In this document: one piece after another, positions 12,356 to 24,300 of the stretch | Layout of the letters: the number at the start of each line of letters is the position of its first letter | How positions within the stretch are numbered: the stretch's first letter is position 1 | NCBI GenBank assembly: GCA_963989385.1 | Contig: OZ022510.1 | Coordinates: 31,935,448 to 31,999,447 of the forward strand | DNA: 64,000 nucleotides | DNA from: Ctena decussata | Taxonomy: Eukaryota > Mollusca > Bivalvia > Lucinida > Lucinidae | Direction of reading: 5' to 3' | The notes under the pieces: model-generated | Databases searched by the model: none | Told to the model about the DNA's origin: nothing | Seen by the model: the letters and a program-made list of their open reading frames with translations, nothing else | Position numbers and translations under genes: made by a program

Positions 12356-13261
12356 TACGAGGGGCGTTCGAGAAGTAATGCAAATGACGTAATTTCTCGC
12401 TGACCAATATAAAAAGAGAACGTCTGATTGCAAAAAAAATAAAGCTATATTATGCGTAGGAAAGTCTGCAAACACGGCGTATTTTTTTTAAAAAGGGCGA
12501 ATTTTTATCTTCTTTGAAAGAGGTATACCCTAAAGACACTGCAAAATTTTAGTTTAGTAGGCCGTAATTTATATATCGTCAGTCTTTGGTTTGTTATTAT
12601 TTTTGCTACTTAAAGACAATGCCCAGGCAATGTTGTCCTGTAAATTTCGCGGAAATTATTTTTTAAATTCTGGGTTCCATACTGGCCCGGGAATATGGAT
12701 TATGTAGTAGCAAATCCCTATTTCTACCAAAACTTAAATGATCTCGTAATAAAAACAAGTGTATTAGCATTCAAAATCTTGTCGGCAAGAGCATTTAAAT
12801 GGGTCAACGAAAACCTGTCAATAAATTCAAATTAATGCCAAAAACGAACCCACTACAAGCATGTAAAAATGACGTTAACGTATATTTCAATAACGTCATA
12901 AGAATTGCGCATTGCTTTGCCAGGAATAAATCGATAACAGGTGCCACCCTTTTAACTTTTGTATGAATATTGTAGGCAACAATGGACAAACAACTGACAA
13001 AAATTAATTTTGTATTTGCAATGATATTTGACTTGAATGCCCAACACTGAAAAGATTTTACATATGAAATTAGCCCAGTGGTATGACAGGGGCCTAACAA
13101 AATGCGTTGTAAGTCAGTATGGAAAGGTGTCTTTGTACAGCGTTTGGTATCATTGTAAAGACAAAATGTAGTATTTTCAGCATATGCATAGCGTTTGAAC
13201 CCAGTTTTCCCCTAAACAAAGTTATGAGGCCATTTGCATTACTTTTCGAACGCCCCTCGTA
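12356..13261. mobile_element. Mariner-like MITE M2 (~905 bp)
   Basis: Left end TACGAGGGGCGTTCGAGAAG and inverted right end agree at about 30 of 31 positions, with a TA at each edge. TACGAGGGG-type ends are typical of mariner elements. The interior has a 98-codon open frame on the minus strand (12804-13100) without transposase motifs, so the element is non-autonomous. The close match of its ends suggests a fairly recent insertion. Confidence 0.75.
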
Positions 13262-13624
13262 TGTGTATCATACCGTTGGCTACATGTGATGAGACAACAG
13301 GTAAAACCGCTTTCCAATGAACAAAATGTACAGTGAACAGGCTGAAAATGGTCGATATCACAAATGCGAGATTGCCTTTACTATGGCTTCTCGAAGCAGA
13401 AGATAGTTTTTGTGCCCCAGAGGTGTAATTGATAACAAGACGTTGACCATCCCTTCAGAGAAATCAAGTTTTCCTTTTTCTCAGGAACCAGCAATTTCGC
13501 AAGACGCAAACTTAGGTAATAGCCTTTGAAAGGTTATGGACACAAAGTTAGCTGTTTGTTGACAAGGAAGACATGTGATATGAATTTACCTCATAGTTTC
13601 AATGACGACCTTCCGTTTGCTTAT

Positions 13625-15197
13625 TATGCCCCCGAAGGAACTTTGGGTGGCATATTAAAATCGCACCGGCCGTCCGTCCGTTACAAATCGTGTCTCAGTG
13701 ATTTCTTTAAAACTACAGAAGAAAATCTGATGAAACTTCACAAAAAGATAAGCATAATGAGAAGGTGTGTCGTGCACAAGACTTTGGTCCCTACGCCCAA
13801 GGTCAAGGCCATAATTGGGTCAAAGGTCAAATTGTGTCTCAAAATCGTGTCTCAGCGATAATTTTAGAACTACTGAAGTAAATTGAATTAAACTTCACAG
13901 AAAGATAACGCATAAGGTAAGGGTGTGTCGCACGCAAGTTTTAGGCCCCTACACCCAAGGTCAAGGCCACAGTTGGGTCAAAAGTTAAATTGAATCTCAA
14001 AATCGGCTCTAAGCGATTACATATTAACTACTGAAGCAAATTTCATGAACTTCACAGAAAGATGAAACATAATGAGAATGTGTGTTGTACATACGATTGG
14101 GGATGCCAGGTTTCAAGCCAAGGTTACAATTAGGGGTCAAAGGTCAAATCTCCCCTCTGTGATACCTAAAAACCTGCTGAAGCGAATATCATCAATCTTC
14201 ACAGAAAGGTAAACCATAATGAGAAGGTATGTGACACACAATACCTATGATCTTAAATCCAAGGTGCCGGGCCGCGTAGCGCAATCGGTAGGGCACCTGA
14301 CTCGTAAGTCAGAGGTCCTGGGTTCGAAACCCGGTCTGGCCACACACTTTCGTTTCTCCTTCCGCTGATTCAAGAAGGGCAGTTGTCAGTTACTGGCGAA
14401 AGTATGTGCACTTAGTCCTGATTAACCGCTTAGGAGGTCTAAACCTGCCCAGGAATAGTGTGGTTAGGTTAACTGACCGTCCCGACATGACCACAGTTAT
14501 TTACCGTGGACGTTAAGCATCAAATCAATCAATCAATCAATCAACCAAGGTCACAATCTTGGATCAGAGGTCAAATCAAGTCTTGGAAATTACTCAGAAA
14601 AGTACCAAAGCAATTTTTAAAGAAAGATAAACCCTAACGAGATGATTTTCCATGCACAAGACGTAGGTTCCCACACCCAAGGTCAGTGTCATAGCCAGAG
14701 GTCATAGGTCAAGTCATTCATCCTCAATTACCTACAAACTACTGAAACAAACTTCATTAAACCTCAAGGTATAAAATAATATGTCACAAAAAACAAATTA
14801 TGGTTCTGTTGCTAAAGGTCAGGATCACAGTCAGGGCTCTGAGAGGTCAACTCATGTCTCTGAAATGACTCAAAACTGCTGAAGCGAATTTCGTCAAGTT
14901 TCACTGAAAGATCAAGCATGATAAAATGGTAACCTGAAGAAAAGTAAAGTATAATGGTAAGTTATGTAAGGTGTGACATTTAGGTTCCCACACCCAATGT
15001 CAAGGACAAAACGCAGTTTGGTTAGTGGTTGAATTAAGACCCCTTGAGTCCTCATAAACTTCCAAAGTGCATTTAAACACTACTGAAATGTAAAATGAAA
15101 TAAGACTGTATATCATGTGAAAGACTCAGGTTCTATGCCCAAGGTCAAGGTCACCACTAGGGCTCTAGGGTCAGTTTAAGGGGCCTTCGGGTGCATT
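13625..15197. mobile_element. Tandem-unit non-autonomous element T1 (unit ~150 bp), split by a SINE
   Basis: Opens ATGCCCCCGAAGG and closes with the inverted CCTTCGGGTGCAT. After a short CCGTCCGTCCG microsatellite come about eight degenerate units, each with an ACTACTGAAG...AACTTCACAGAAAGAT motif and CCCAAGGTCAAGG followed by GGGTCAAAGGTCAA. Bivalve elements with internal tandem units plus an ACGG/CGTC microsatellite are known (pearl-like and Helentron-associated elements); assignment here is by architecture only. The open frame at 13526-13861 is part of this repeat. Confidence 0.65.
14266..14544 (+). mobile_element. tRNA-derived SINE, full length, inserted in T1
   Basis: The tRNA-like head holds an A box (TAGCGCAATCGGTAGG) and a perfect B box (GGTTCGAAACC). 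The body follows, then an (AATC)n tail. The direct repeat CCAAGGT flanks it (14259-14265 and 14545-14551). The anticodon arm is shortened, so it is not a working tRNA gene. About 90 percent identical to the copy at 44359-44630. Confidence 0.85.
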
Positions 15198-16119
15198 TGT
15201 TACACACTGTAACATTTCTTGTTATCTTTTTTAAATGCCATATCAAGTTCTACAGTATAGAGAGAGATGAGAAAAGATTAGGTTTAAATAACAGTTCTTT
15301 TCATATCAATTATGTGATTAAGTGGTTACCAGGTATATAATGGTGAAATAATATAAAGAAAGAACTTTCGAAAAAAATCAACAACAAAAAATATGTATCC
15401 GTTTTTACTTCATAGCACTAGTAATAGAAATGAATTGTAAACGCGAAGAACCTACTGGCAATTAAGTTTTTATACGGATTGCAAGTTAGGCTACCTTAAA
15501 GGTAGACTACTTTTTTCAATTATAAAATCTAGATAATTTGTACAGATGTGTACCTCCGTTTTGCCAGTTGTTACATGAAGTTTTGACCACCGAAAACTTT
15601 CATTTCTATCTTTTGTTCTCTTTCTTGTCAAATACGCGTCTTTTAATAAATTGAGATTTATTAAACTGAGCGAGACAGAAAATGATGTCATGAATACAAA
15701 CTAACATCATTTTGACCTCAATACCTGTTAAGTCTTTACCAGAACGAATGAGTATCAGTATCGTACAGCCATAACATTTTGAAAAAAAAAAACTTTCAAT
15801 AAAATGTCCTCATTTTCGGACATTTAAGCCAATAAACAGTCGTCTCTGAGCTGTCTTCTCCACAACAACTAAAGAGAGGAGCACATGAGTGAAAGTCAGC
15901 ACAGCCTTTGATTTATCCCTTGGCATCAGTATTAATATTTTGTTTTTCGTTGCTATTGTTGAAGTACATGTTTGATACATATATTTTGAAAGAAAGCTGA
16001 AAAATATTTTGAAATCCTAAAGATCATATTCGTCCGTTTCTTTGATAGAGTTGGATATGTTAGCCAAATAAAGATAAACCTAATATTCTATTTCTTTTTA
16101 ATGTTCGTTTATTTACCAG
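15198..16119. other. Sequence upstream of gene A exon 1, no exon recognised
   Basis: AT-rich. It must be intron if the missing 5' exons lie further upstream, since 16120 is a phase-1 acceptor. Confidence 0.4.
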
Positions 16120-16265
16120 GACAGGAGCAATCGTTGTTTCACGACTGTCAGGAAGTTAAAGACTGCGGATATAATGAGTCTGGCGTCTACCGTGTGGCAC
16201 TGGTTGGTACATCTGTAGGGATAAGCGCTTATTGTGACATGAAAACTGATGGCGGTGGCTGGCTG
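16120..16265 (+). CDS. Gene A FReD exon 1 (146 nt)
   Basis: The acceptor reads ATTTACCAG and the exon supplies the last two bases of a split Gly codon (phase 1). It encodes the start of the domain: the DCQEV cysteine, GVYRV and the [12 protein letters not shown] block. The donor is CTG|GTTAGT, phase 0. An extra cysteine (KDCGY) is present that gene B lacks. Reading through the acceptor gives a spurious Met at 16101, which is intronic. Confidence 0.92.
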
Positions 16266-19200
16266 GTTAGTGATTTTATTTGGCAAATAAACAAAAGAAG
16301 CACTAATGCAATAATCAAAATTTAGTCGAAGACTGTAGACTTTGGCAACATTTTATGGTAAGCCAGCATTAACTGGCTCAAGCTGTTACTGTATTCCTAA
16401 AATCGGAACATATTATGAAAGCTTAGATGAAAATATACTGACTCGAGCGAAATGCGGCTCGTACCATACAGACTCGGGCACGTTTAATCCGTATTTCAAT
16501 TTATCATCAAGCCACGAGGTACATAAATGTGCATGGACGTTTAGTTTCTTATGCCATTATTTACTCGTAGCCTGGGTTTCGTAACCAGATATTGTCAGGG
16601 TCACTTAAGAGGTTTTATTAGCCGAACCTGAGTAGTCTGGCCCATGTTCCTTCTTCTGAATGTGTTCCCTGCTCTTGAAGAACTCTTGAAGATTTTAATT
16701 TTAGGTTTTTAGAAAAAATTTGTCTACATTACAATCCGATACAGATTATCACAAAAACTTCTACTTCTGGCCTTGTCTGGTCCAAGTTTACTCTCAAGTC
16801 GATGACGCAAATCTTTTAATGACATTTCTCTGATTTCAAAATGTCGAGTATGTTTTGAGAACAGAAACCTATTGAGTTCGATACCAGATACTAAGAAACC
16901 ATTTATTTTTTAATGTGTTAAAGGGCAGCCAGACCCGTTATAGTGGAGCAAATATGATTGCGTAAGTGGCCTAGAAAAGGGAGATAGTGGTCTACGGAGT
17001 GTAACATTTGTTTTCATATATCAAAATGATCGCCTTGGCCTGTAGTTTTGAAATTTAGCGTTTGCCACCTTGGCAAACCTTGCATAACTCTGTAGTGGCC
17101 AGTTATTTACGTTACCCCATTAAATTTTGAATATCAAAAATATTTATTGAGGTCAATAGGAAGTATGCTTAAACATTATAAGTGTATCAAATGTCAACAT
17201 TTTTTGAAGGAATGATCAATGCACTATAAGTTAAGCTACTTTGGAAACAATTTAGAACTTTTATGCTGTTATTTTCGTGATAATATATAATGTACCCCTT
17301 GAAAATTTAAAATACTAACTTTAATCTTTGCATTTTACGAAAATTCTGTGACAAAATATCCCAAATTGTTCAATTGTTCGAATTTTCCAACTAGCAATTT
17401 TCAATACGTTTCTAGCAAAACAAATTTTAGACCTCTAGCTTTTTTACTTTGTCAACCATGTACTGTAGAACATGGTAACACCTATTCCCTAATGGAGACT
17501 GAAAAGTCATTTTCCCACATTATTCTTGCAAAAAGAGGGCTAATATGCTATTTCAAACTAATTAGAACTGACAAATTGGGTTTGTTGCAATAAGATCATG
17601 TTAAATATGATATAAAGCAAATGTTTAAAAAATATTTTTGACCTTACAACACATATTTTAGGCAAAGTAACATACTTAACAGATTGTTAATGTTTGCGTA
17701 AAGGGTATATCATTCCGGCAAGGAAAACACTCTTTAGAAATTCTGACTTTTAAACAGCCCAGTTGTGATAACTATGTGTTTTTATCGTTAAAAATGATTT
17801 TTTGCGTAGTAAAGTTGGCTACTTGGGCAGCAAACAGATGAGTGTTATTTACATGAAATGCAAAGGTAAGATTGTCCTACAATTAGAAATAAGCCTTCTT
17901 GAGTTAACCTGTACCTGGAACACTACCTTTTTTTCCATTAATATCCGAAACACATTTAAAACATCCATTATAGCAAAATAACTGATCATAACATACCGTT
18001 TTGCATTCAGAAAGGTAACGTTTGTAACCGTTATTTGAAAACAATCCCTGGGATTAACTGTTGCTACAGCCAAATGTGCATAAGCCTTATTAGTTTGATT
18101 TACAATATTTTCAAAACGGCAGGTTCGACTGGTTTAAACCCACCATATGTAATTTATCAGTGACATTTCCACAGTGGTGCATCCGTTTTGGTCTATTGAT
18201 GATATAGTTTGTGTTGTTCACTTACCAGGAGCCTTCAAAACATTGATTTGTTTTGTCTGTTTATTGGCCGTCAGTCTGATGTATATAGAAACAAAAGAAA
18301 ATAGGTGAAAATAGACAATTTGTTGCAGGGTATGTTTGATATAGGCTAGCTTTGTGGTCATCTGCACGAAATGGACTGGATATTCATTTGGCCACCCATT
18401 AGGTTCGTGTGAGTACATGTCATATTTGCTGTTACTATTTTCAGTTTGATGTGGGAGAATCGTGGCACTAGTTGAATCAATTCCTGATCGGAGCCCTTTA
18501 CATTGTCTACCTGTTTTGACCGTTTTCTATAAAAGCAATATATAAAACTGTAGTCAAAATATTTGGGCCCTACAGCATATATTTAAACAAAAGTAACGTA
18601 CATAACAGGTTAAAAAGTAAGAGTTGTTTTACTTCTCTGCACCTCGTGTAAATTATCATGTGGCCACCATGAAACGCTTCCTTGTACTTCAACTAAATGG
18701 AAATTAAATATTATCTGGTCATTTGGGATAATCTGGACTCATACTGAGTCGATCTGAAAAAAAAGGAATTTAGCTGAAGCTGGTGCTAGGTTGCATTGGA
18801 AGTGTTGCAACATTACATTCCTGGGCATAAGCTTAGTTAAACCAAGGTTGTTGTTTTCTTTTATTTATTTATTTATTTTGTTATCTGTGATCCATTCTTT
18901 GTTTCCAGGAAATCTTTTTTTCTTAATTTAAATAATCAGTTCAAGAGTTTAAGGTGCCTGGATACACTATAACGTGAAATAATTCTGCAAATTTTACTTT
19001 AGCCTTTTTCTTAATGGGAGTAAACTCTAAAAGGGAATAATTGGCTACTGTAGGAGAAAAGTGTTTCCTTTAAGGGTAGACAACTTTTGGAAGGGTTACA
19101 TCATCCACAGAAGTAAATAGGAAGCATCTACGGGAGCATAACAAATTGTAATAAAACACTGAGGTGTGTCCATTCACAATTATACAGTATTACTTCAACC

Positions 19201-21278
19201 ATATACTAGAAGACCATGAGGAAGCAAGGAATCGCAGGAGAAAGAACATAGCCGACTCGGTTGATTGATTCCTTTCAAGATCTGGCACGGAAAATCTGAT
19301 TATGACATATTGTTACTATTCTAAAATCATTATCAAAATGACCCTTTAATTCAGACAATGATGATTTATTTACTTTGAGTCCTTGTTTTGGTATTTAAAA
19401 GGTAACGTATACAACCTTCAAATATAAATGATTTTGCAGATTAGAATTATCATTATGATCTCGTCTGTTTTGACGTGATGCAGTAAGATGTAGCATTAAA
19501 GGTTTATCAGTTCTTGGGACGGACCCTTTTACTGCAAACATGTTCCATATTAATGCTAGGGTTACCTGGTGCAGATAATAACCGCCTTTAAGTAAAACAT
19601 CTAAAACAGGCATAATACTAATACAAACTATGCGTTATATATGAAATTTTTGTGGGTAATTATGTTACTTTCTTTGGGACTATATTTTTAACACAGAGTT
19701 ATCAAATATTTAAATCCCTTCAGAGATGTATGGCCATACTGCTGTTAGGTTCACCTTAGGCACCTCAATGTTTGCTTTCAACATTTGCGTTATACTTGAG
19801 GGCGGTTACCTTCTGCACCTAGTTACTCTAGCATTAATATGAAAACTTCTTAGCAGTAAATGGGTAATCTGACAACTTGTTTACTGTTGTACGCTGTATG
19901 CGTTACCTTTTTGACCACCTAACCAAGGGGTCGAAGTTAGTGAATTATCATTGACTCGAATTAAATGCCATTTGATGGTGGTTTCAAAGTAAAAAAGTTA
20001 CCCCCGTTAGACAGGAAGGCCAAGAAATTCATAGCTATTTCATTTCACACAATAAAGTCTGGTGTAATGATAAAAGCTTAACAAAGGTTTGAAGGTAGAT
20101 TTTCTGGAAGCAAGGAATGCATCTGAGAAAACAAAACTAGCAACATTGGTTAAGCTGAGTGTATGCCCAGCCATGTAATATTGCAACAATGCCAATGCCC
20201 CTAGCACCAGCTTCAGCTAATTTCTTTTTTCAAACTGACTCAGAATGAGCCTAGATGGATGGATGGATGACGTGCGATTTTACGTCCTTTTCAACAGTAT
20301 TTCAGTCATATCAGGACAATGGGCTTGTGATAATGAAAGGTGGTGTGCAATGGAACCCCGTTTACGATGGAAAGAACTCCGCCTCCAGCGGGGCTCGAAC
20401 CCGCGACCGCTAGATCAGTAGGCCAGCGCTTAACCCACTGAGCTACCGGGGCTCCTATGAGCCTAGATTATCCCAAACATAATTTTCATTAAGATGAGGT
20501 ACGACAGAACTTTTCATAGCAAGCACACGAAACTTAACACTTGCTGCAGTAGAATAAAATAACTAATACATTTTAACCTGTTATATACGTTACTTTGATG
20601 AAACTGTATGCTTTTGGGCAAAAAAGTATTAAATGTCGGTTTTATATATTGCTTTTTAATAGGAAAAACGGTCAAAACAGAGAAAGTACATGTAGTGTAT
20701 TGGGGCAGCAATCAGGCATTGATTCTTTCTGTGAAACCATCCACTCGCGAAATCAAATTGAAAATAGAGCATAAAGTTATAAGACAAGTAGTCAGACGAA
20801 ACTAGCCAAATAAACATCCAACCCACTCCATGCAAATGATTACAAAACTAGCCTTAACTAATTATAATTAGTCACACAATCGCCTATTTTCACCCATTTC
20901 TCTCCTTTTCTATATATAGCTATATATGGCAGAATGATGGCAAATATGCCAATGAAATAAAATGATTTTTGAAGATTACAGATTAAAAGACAACACAAAC
21001 TACAACCTCGATACACCACAACTGATGCTCCGCCTTGGAGCTGTCATTGACGAGTTACATTGGGGAGCCTTAAACCAGTCTAATATGCCTGTAAAATATT
21101 TTTATTTCAGCTCAAAATGATAAAGCTTACACATATTTAACAGTAGTATTATTTAATCTCAGGGACTGTTTGGAAATAAAGGTTATTAACGTTACCTTTT
21201 TGAGTACAAAACTGTAAGTTATGATTAGCTAGTTTGACAGTTTTGGTTTTGCTTAAAAGTAATTTTGGCTATTTATAA

Positions 21279-21315
<37 letters not shown>

Positions 21316-24300
21316 CATGTACAGATTAATTCACAAATGCTTCATTTGAGCATCAGGACATTCTCAGCTTTGCAAGTCATGTATGTAACACTGTTTTCTG
21401 TCTAAGTAGGCGATTAAATTCTCTCATTTTACAACAAATAACAAGTATTGTCATCACAACTGTGTTGTTTAAAAGTCAGAATTTCAAAAAGGTATATTCG
21501 TGGTGGGAATGATCTATGCTTTACTCAAACATTTTAATCTGTAAAGTACGTTACTATGGTTAAAATATGTATTGTAAGGCCAAAACAAAAATGTGAACTG
21601 TTGTGTTATATCATATATTACATGATCTTATTGCAACAGGGCCAATTTGTCATTTTAAAATAACTTATTAGCCATCTTTCGTGCGAACAATTGTAAGAAA
21701 ATGACTTTGCAGCCTCCAACAGGGAATAGGTGTAATCATATTCAACAGTATGTATTTGACAAAGTATAGAAGCTAGAGGTCTCAAATTTGTTTTGTTAGA
21801 AAGGTATTTAACGGGACAATTAGAAAATTGAAAACGTTAGGGCTATTTTATCACAAACTGTTTGTAAATGCAACAACCTAAGTCACATTTTAAATTTTCG
21901 AGGGGTACATAATAAATTGTAACAAAAACAACAGCACAGAAGCTAAGAACTGTTTTCTAAGCAAACTTATTTATAGCATATTAATCATTCTTGTAGAAAA
22001 TGTTAATAGTTGATACATTTATATTGTTTAAACCTATTTCTTATTGACTTCAATAAATATGTTTGATATTTAAAATCTAACGGGGTAACGTATATAACTG
22101 GTAACTGCAGAGTTATGCAAGGTTTGCCAAAGTGGCAAACGCTGAATTTGATAACTATAGACCCAGGCAATCATTTTGATATACAAAAACAAATGTTACA
22201 CTCCGTAGACCACCCCCTTGAAAGATAGCCCAACATATTTGCTCCACTATTAGCAATTCTGCTTTAAATGTTTCAGTAACACGTGAAACAGATGTTTTTG
22301 TCATTATCTACAGATCGGACTCTCTTAATAAATATCTTATTTCTGGCATTCCTGATCGCTATTTTGTAATCTCTCTCTCCCTCTCTGTCTACCGCTGTTG
22401 GTTTCTCTGAGAAACTATGTGGCATCTTTTCTGCTTTCATAGGTTAAGTTTTCTTCTAGTTTTGTCTCCTTTTCAATTGAGTATGAATAAAATATGGTTA
22501 AACAGAAAAAAGTGCTTGTTTTTAATGTAACCAACATAAACAACGACTGAGGTTGTGAAGTTTTGTTTTATGTGTTTTTATTTATTATCCATTTGTTCAT
22601 CTTATGTTACACTCATTCAAGGTAACATGAGCTGCTCCTGGAAATTATTAACTGTATTTGTCGCAAATGTTTAAATAGGTCCTTTTCTTTGTTCAATTTA
22701 TTCTTGTTGTTATTGGGTTTTCTAAAACTGTTTCTCCTTACTAGTATATAAATCTTGTAAAGGTCACAAAAGATTGGTGTGTTTATCCTCTTTCAGGTGT
22801 TCCAGCGTCGAGAAGATGGGTCAGAGAATTTCTACAGAAATTGGGAGGATTATCAGTTTGGGTTTGGTGCTCCAACAGGGGAACATTGGCTCGGTATATC
22901 TTCTCTGTCTCCTTCATGTGAAAACATTGAACTGTATAATTCTGTTTAGTGTTTACTTTCATATGCTTCCTAATGCGGAAGAATTTGAGCTATCCAATTT
23001 CCATGTCTAAGATTTTCAGCTGTATTTTTATGGTTACTCGATGAGGGGTCAAACACGATACTGAAAACCTCCGTACCTTACTTATGTGCCTCATACGCAG
23101 AGTCGCTGAGTGTATGTAATACTTGAACAGCCGGTTTAAAAAAAGCTTCAAATTAATTCAATGTTTATAGTAAATTTAAAGAGTAACTACACTTCAGGAA
23201 TTGACTAAATCAGATCCCAAACCCTATCCCCAACATCAAAGGGAAAGATTGACAAAGACATCCCAACAAACAAGAGTTACAACTGATCAGCCGAGTAGCA
23301 GCTCTTTCCCAAATAGGTGGCAACTCAGCTATCTTTATTGAACTAAATAATTTAGACCAACAAAAGGATAAAAACAGACTAAGCAAATTATACGAAAAAC
23401 ATTTAAAAATTATTTTTACCTATTTTCTATTTTTTCTATAGAAGGGTTAAAATGAGAAGACAATAAATTAAACAGCACCGAACATAAAAGAAATGCAACC
23501 ACAACGAAAGTACCGCCTTGGGACGGTCAGTAATAACTACTGGGGGGTTTAAAACGGTTTTACTGGGCCCAAACCTTCACCCTCACCCTCCGCTGCGGTG
23601 CACACAATTTGTTGGTAGTTCGGTTCGTATGGAGGTCCCCTAACTCATCAGAGAGTCATCACGGTCAACAATTAAGATCAAGAAAAGACCGCGATGAAGC
23701 AAGGATGAGGTCTCGACGGCCAAAACGTGTTGAGACACCTGGGGATCCCTGGGGCGTCAGCAACACCACTGGAGCACTGGAGCAAAAGAAGACCACCAGT
23801 TGAACCCCGGTAATACTTTAACATTTGATGATAAAATTGATGAGATGTCCATGAAAAGCAACAAAAGCAAAACATAGGGTACCAATGGACAGGTACAAAA
23901 CTATGGCAAACAAAATACACAATAAGTCGTCAATCGTCAGTCCTACTCTGTTTGCAAGGCACTCCAGGAAGTGGTTTTATGCGAGAAAGAATCTTTAAAA
24001 TCAAACTGTTGCCCTTATTGTTAGGTGCAACGTATGCGATTCCGTTTCTCATAACAGAAAAATATATAAGAAATCACCTGCAGATGTACCTACACAGAAG
24101 GTTGTCTTTTTTAATTCCGAGCGAGCTATTCTCTTACAAAAACAAATCGTCCATTATCGATTTGATTCTCAGCCTCTGTTGCGGCATCATGTGAATTTAT
24201 AAAAAGCCGGGTTCATTTAAGTGACATCATTTTCCAGGAAAGAATACGTGACATGGATAATGTAACATTTGGATTACACTATTCTCGATGAAGGGTTGTT

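Larger units (their letters stand above)
16941..22249. mobile_element. Giant imperfect palindrome (foldback element), 5.3 kb, inside gene A intron 1
   Basis: The left end TAGTGGAGCAAATATG reappears inverted at the right end (CATATTTGCTCCACTA). The duplicated triplet TTA flanks the element exactly (16938-16940 and 22250-22252). Nearly the whole left half can be followed in inverted form in the right half: GGTCTACGGAGTGTAACATTT, GCCAccTTGGCAAAC, the 17.3-17.6 kb block against 21.6-21.9, 18.75-18.84 against 20.12-20.24, and 19.54-19.60 against 19.80-19.86. The centre is near 19.6-19.7 kb. Arms differ often (roughly 70-75 percent by eye). No transposase frame. A TTA duplication is typical of PIF/Harbinger elements, but that assignment is tentative. 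Confidence 0.75.

Noticed and set aside
14266..14345. tRNA gene call on the Pol III head
   Set aside because: A and B boxes are intact but the anticodon loop is one base short and the sequence continues into a SINE body with an (AATC)n tail and target duplication. The same applies at 44359-44435 and 20385-20456 (minus).
13625..15197. CRISPR-like array of regularly spaced repeats
   Set aside because: Units are long (~150 bp), degenerate throughout, with no short identical repeat and unique spacers; the genome is animal. The same reasoning covers the other tandem arrays.
16101..16325. Start of gene A at the ATG 16101
   Set aside because: This ATG lies in the polypyrimidine tract before the CAG acceptor at 16119. 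Gene B has an acceptor at the identical position and phase without an ATG, so 16101 is intronic.
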